Shown piece by piece: positions 63,972-64,000 of a stretch of DNA of 64,000 nt (positions are counted from its first letter, which is position 1; every line of letters starts with the position of its first letter). Source of the DNA: an uncultured Anaeromusa sp. (GTDB lineage: Bacteria > Bacillota > Negativicutes > Anaeromusales > Anaeromusaceae); NCBI RefSeq assembly GCF_963676855.1, contig NZ_OY781460.1, positions 1,373,501-1,437,500 of the forward strand. Reading direction: 5' to 3'. Both the position numbers and the translations under genes were made by a program. The notes under the pieces were generated by a model. The model was not told the origin of the DNA and ran no database searches. It saw nothing but the letters and a program-made list of their open reading frames with translations.

Positions 63972-64000
63972 ATGCAGTACATTGCTCCTTTGGCCAAGTT
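63972..64000 (+). CDS. recR: Recombination protein RecR, first codons (cut by window edge)
   Basis: ATG at 63972 opens MQYIAPLAK, matching the RecR N terminus, one base after the ebfC stop codon. Only nine complete codons are in the window; the call rests on this short match plus the conserved dnaX-ebfC-recR order. Confidence 0.75.

Overview
The window comes from a Gram-positive-lineage anaerobe or facultative anaerobe, most probably a member of the Negativicutes (Sporomusaceae-like). This is inferred from a compact SRP RNA, the dnaX-ebfC-recR order, fixCX, alanine dehydrogenase under a TyrR-like sigma-54 activator, a globin-coupled chemoreceptor, and strong AGGAGG-type ribosome binding sites. 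The genus cannot be fixed from sequence alone.

Positions 1 to about 25,301 are the right part of an integrated genomic island. It begins with the N-terminal part of a tyrosine integrase and its excisionase (minus strand). It ends at a 3' half of a serine tRNA gene (25,245-25,301), the usual scar of integration into a tRNA gene. The first 6 kb look like a small integrative replicon: two helix-turn-helix regulators, an HUH replication initiator (HxH and YxxK motifs), a DUF927-type ATPase, and an unusually dense set of DNA hairpins. These include a perfect three-way junction (1655-1700), an 81-nt imperfect hairpin (1754-1834) and an 18-bp perfect inverted repeat (5970-6026). No capsid or conjugation genes are seen.

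The rest of the island is defence-type cargo. There is a complete type I restriction-modification operon (hsdM, hsdS, an FRG-domain gene, hsdR). The FRG protein ends in a segment resembling the HsdR C-terminal tail, including the same seven residues DWQKKES. A remnant of a DUF262 (GmrS-like) gene follows, then a 1841-residue protein joining a calcineurin-like metallophosphoesterase, a NACHT/STAND NTPase and a very long helical repeat region. After that come an SOS-boxed Y-family polymerase with a small overlapping partner, a NYN nuclease-like gene paired with a Gp49-like gene, and an AlbA_2 regulator with its own palindromic operator.

From 25.3 kb on the sequence is ordinary chromosome: a chemoreceptor, a secreted protein, a membrane NERD protein, an organophosphate transporter, a CHASE4-GGDEF-HD-GYP gene broken by one in-frame TGA, a globin-coupled chemoreceptor, a FlxA-like protein and a regulator-kinase-regulator trio. 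A late flagellar operon follows (flgD, flgE, two flgK paralogues, flgL, fliD, a FliT/FlgN-like chaperone), then two tandem TPR-glycosyltransferase genes that probably modify flagellin. Next come a TyrR-like activator divergent from ald, with a clear -24/-12 promoter and a 34-bp palindrome, a tiny NrdD-like protein, fixCX, a CitA/CitB-type two-component pair, a PIN-PhoH gene, tRNA-Ser(GGA), SRP RNA, dnaX, ebfC and the first codons of recR.
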